Translations under genes and position numbers: made by a program
Part shown: in pieces, positions 6,694-7,712 of the stretch
How the letters are laid out: each line of letters begins with the position of its first letter
How positions within the stretch are numbered: the first letter of the stretch is position 1
The notes under the pieces: model-generated
Database searches by the model: none
What the model was told of the DNA's origin: nothing
The model's input: only the letters and a program-made list of their open reading frames with translations
Assembly: GCA_903930395.1 (NCBI GenBank)
Contig: CAIYYE010000398.1
Location: forward strand, 1-7,712
Direction: 5' to 3'
Source of the DNA: an uncultured beta proteobacterium
GTDB lineage: Bacteria > Pseudomonadota > Gammaproteobacteria > Burkholderiales > Rhodocyclaceae
Length of the DNA: 7,712 bases

Positions 6694-6710
6694 CTATCGA
6701 TTTCTATCGA
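6694..6710. repeat. Tandem CTATCGA sites in the divergent fcc/kinase intergenic region
   Basis: CTATCGA occurs at 6694-6700 and again at 6704-6710, exactly 10 bases apart, on the same face of the helix. They overlap an inverted repeat, TCGAT-TTCT-ATCGA (6697-6710). A related reverse copy, CGATAG, lies at 6766-6771. The arrangement looks like a regulator binding site; the regulator is unknown. Confidence 0.4.
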
Positions 6711-6741
6711 ATCTGACAGATGTCGTCCGACCCCGACACTT

Positions 6742-6769
6742 TTGAGATTTTGTGACTATGACCTACGAT
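6742..6769 (+). promoter_or_regulatory. Possible promoter of the sensor kinase gene
   Basis: TTGAGA (6742-6747), a 16-base spacer and TACGAT (6764-6769, 4 of 6) resemble a sigma70 promoter. Transcription would begin at about the ATG at 6777, giving a nearly leaderless message, which fits the lack of a Shine-Dalgarno box there. Confidence 0.35.
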
Positions 6770-6776
6770 AGACCCC

Positions 6777-7712
6777 ATGAAACGCTACCCGCGCACCTTC
6801 CTGCAGCTGATCACTTTCGGCCACATCCTGTTTGCGCTCCCCCTGCTGGTTGCCTGCGGCTATGTGTTCGTCAAGCTTGATATCCTGAACCAGCATTACC
6901 GGGAAGCCATCGAACAAGCCTCGTCATCATCGACCCTGCGTGGCGAGCTAACAGAAGACCTGCTGCATATGGAACGCAGCCTGCGGCGCCACATGGTGCT
7001 GAAGGATGCCGATTCGCTCGACGACTATGCGCGTATCCGCGGCGAATGGCGGACCACGGTCCAGTCGATAGAGCGCCTGTCCCCACTCCCCGCAGCCATG
7101 ATCCAGGAATTCGAAAACCAGCTCGAACTGGAGCAACAAGCCTTTCTGAGTGTGCGCCAGGGCGGCGATATTGCGCTGCTCGCCACCGCCCTCGAAGACC
7201 TGAAACTGCGTTCGCAGAAATCCCTCGAGGGAGCCCAGCAGATACTCGATGGCGAGCAGAAAAAATTTCTCGACGAATCCAACAGCCTGCGGACGCGTCT
7301 GCTGCTTTCGGCCAGCCTGGCCGTACTGATTGCCGCACTTTTCCTGTTGGCCATCCACACCGTGCTCGCCCGGCTCATCGGCCGCTTTGAAAAAGTCGTG
7401 GTCCGCCTGGGCAAAGGCGATCTGCAGCAGGCCATCGAACTGGGCGGCCCGGGCGACCTGCGCTGGCTGGGCCGCTGGCTGGAATGGCTACGTCGACGCC
7501 TGCTGTCGCTGGAGGAGGCGCGCACACAAGTCCTGCGCCATGTCTCGCACGAATTGAAAACACCCCTTGCTGCCATGCACGAAGGCGCCTCGCTACTCGA
7601 GGACGAGGTGCCCGGCCCGTTGACCGAGGAGCAACAGCAGATCGTCCGGATACTCAAGGTCAACTCCCGGCGCCTGCAGAACCTGATCGAGGGACTGCTC
7701 CGGCTGCAACAG
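6777..7712 (+). CDS. Sensor histidine kinase, GlrK/QseE-like (3' partial)
   Basis: The frame runs from the ATG at 6777 off the right edge without a stop, giving 312 visible residues. It is the membrane sensor of a two-component system. Seen: a first membrane segment at about 10-33, a periplasmic sensor region at about 34-172 rich in predicted helix (four-helix-bundle style), a second membrane segment at about 173-196, a HAMP-like linker at about 197-250, and the H-box RHVSHELKTP with phospho-accepting His258, followed by the second dimerisation helix. The ATP-binding domain lies beyond the window. The H-box and the following EGASLL, PLTEEQQQIV and NSRRL pieces resemble GlrK/QseE kinases, which usually pair with a sigma54-type regulator, GlrR. 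A TGA at 6759 is the in-frame stop just upstream, so 6777 is the first usable start; it lacks a clear ribosome binding site. It diverges from the fcc operon. Confidence 0.9.
   Translation, partial: MKRYPRTFLQLITFGHILFALPLLVACGYVFVKLDILNQHYREAIEQASSSSTLRGELTEDLLHMERSLRRHMVLKDADSLDDYARIRGEWRTTVQSIERLSPLPAAMIQEFENQLELEQQAFLSVRQGGDIALLATALEDLKLRSQKSLEGAQQILDGEQKKFLDESNSLRTRLLLSASLAVLIAALFLLAIHTVLARLIGRFEKVVVRLGKGDLQQAIELGGPGDLRWLGRWLEWLRRRLLSLEEARTQVLRHVSHELKTPLAAMHEGASLLEDEVPGPLTEEQQQIVRILKVNSRRLQNLIEGLLRLQQ

Noticed and set aside
6617..6720. Sigma70 or sigma54 promoter for the cytochrome-fccB operon
   Set aside because: A TATATG-like box lies too close to the ribosome binding site and lacks a good -35. 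No GG-N10-GC sigma54 signature was convincing. The promoter remains unassigned.
6857..6859. Lipobox-like LVAC (Cys27) at the start of the kinase
   Set aside because: The match lies within the first membrane segment of a normal two-segment histidine kinase. Lipoprotein processing there would be atypical and is not otherwise supported.
7025..7663. Minus-strand open frame of 212 codons opposite the sensor kinase
   Set aside because: The product is low-complexity Ser/Arg-rich and antisense to a kinase with intact membrane segments and H-box.

Overview
The window is GC-rich bacterial chromosome with tightly packed genes on both strands. It suggests a respiratory betaproteobacterium, probably of the Rhodocyclales (Dechloromonas/Azonexus-like). 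The evidence is a NosR/NirI-type electron-transfer protein, a periplasmic cytochrome/flavoprotein pair of the sulfide dehydrogenase family, and a GlrK/QseE-type sensor kinase. The taxonomic placement is inferred from gene content and codon style and is not proven.

Left part (1-3138): a NosR/NirI-family membrane protein enters the window already open at base 1 and ends at 1806. After only 18 bases it meets, tail to tail, rarA (replication-associated recombination AAA+ ATPase) on the minus strand.

Middle (3176-4852): a VapB/VapC-type toxin-antitoxin pair lies just upstream of rarA on the same strand, with only 37 bases between vapC and the favoured rarA start. A 218-base divergent intergenic region separates vapB from a small YodC-like (DUF2158) gene on the plus strand. 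It holds a sigma70-type promoter for each side, and the vapB promoter carries an inverted repeat over its -10 box. An AHSA1/SRPBCC-domain gene follows.

Right part (4925-7712): a two-gene minus-strand operon encodes a secreted monoheme cytochrome c and a Tat-exported FAD protein of the FccB/SoxF family. It ends in a strong rho-independent terminator. A 160-base divergent region with short repeats separates it from a plus-strand sensor histidine kinase. The kinase runs off the right edge of the window, cut just after its H-box/dimerisation domain.

Working together: NosR-type proteins move electrons across or at the membrane for N2O respiration, and FccAB/SoxEF proteins feed electrons from sulfide into periplasmic cytochromes, so both ends of the window concern periplasmic redox chemistry. 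RarA and the toxin-antitoxin pair concern genome maintenance and stress. I found no tRNA, rRNA, CRISPR array, insertion sequence or clear novel system. No gene-free stretch exceeds 300 bases; the longest is 218 bases.
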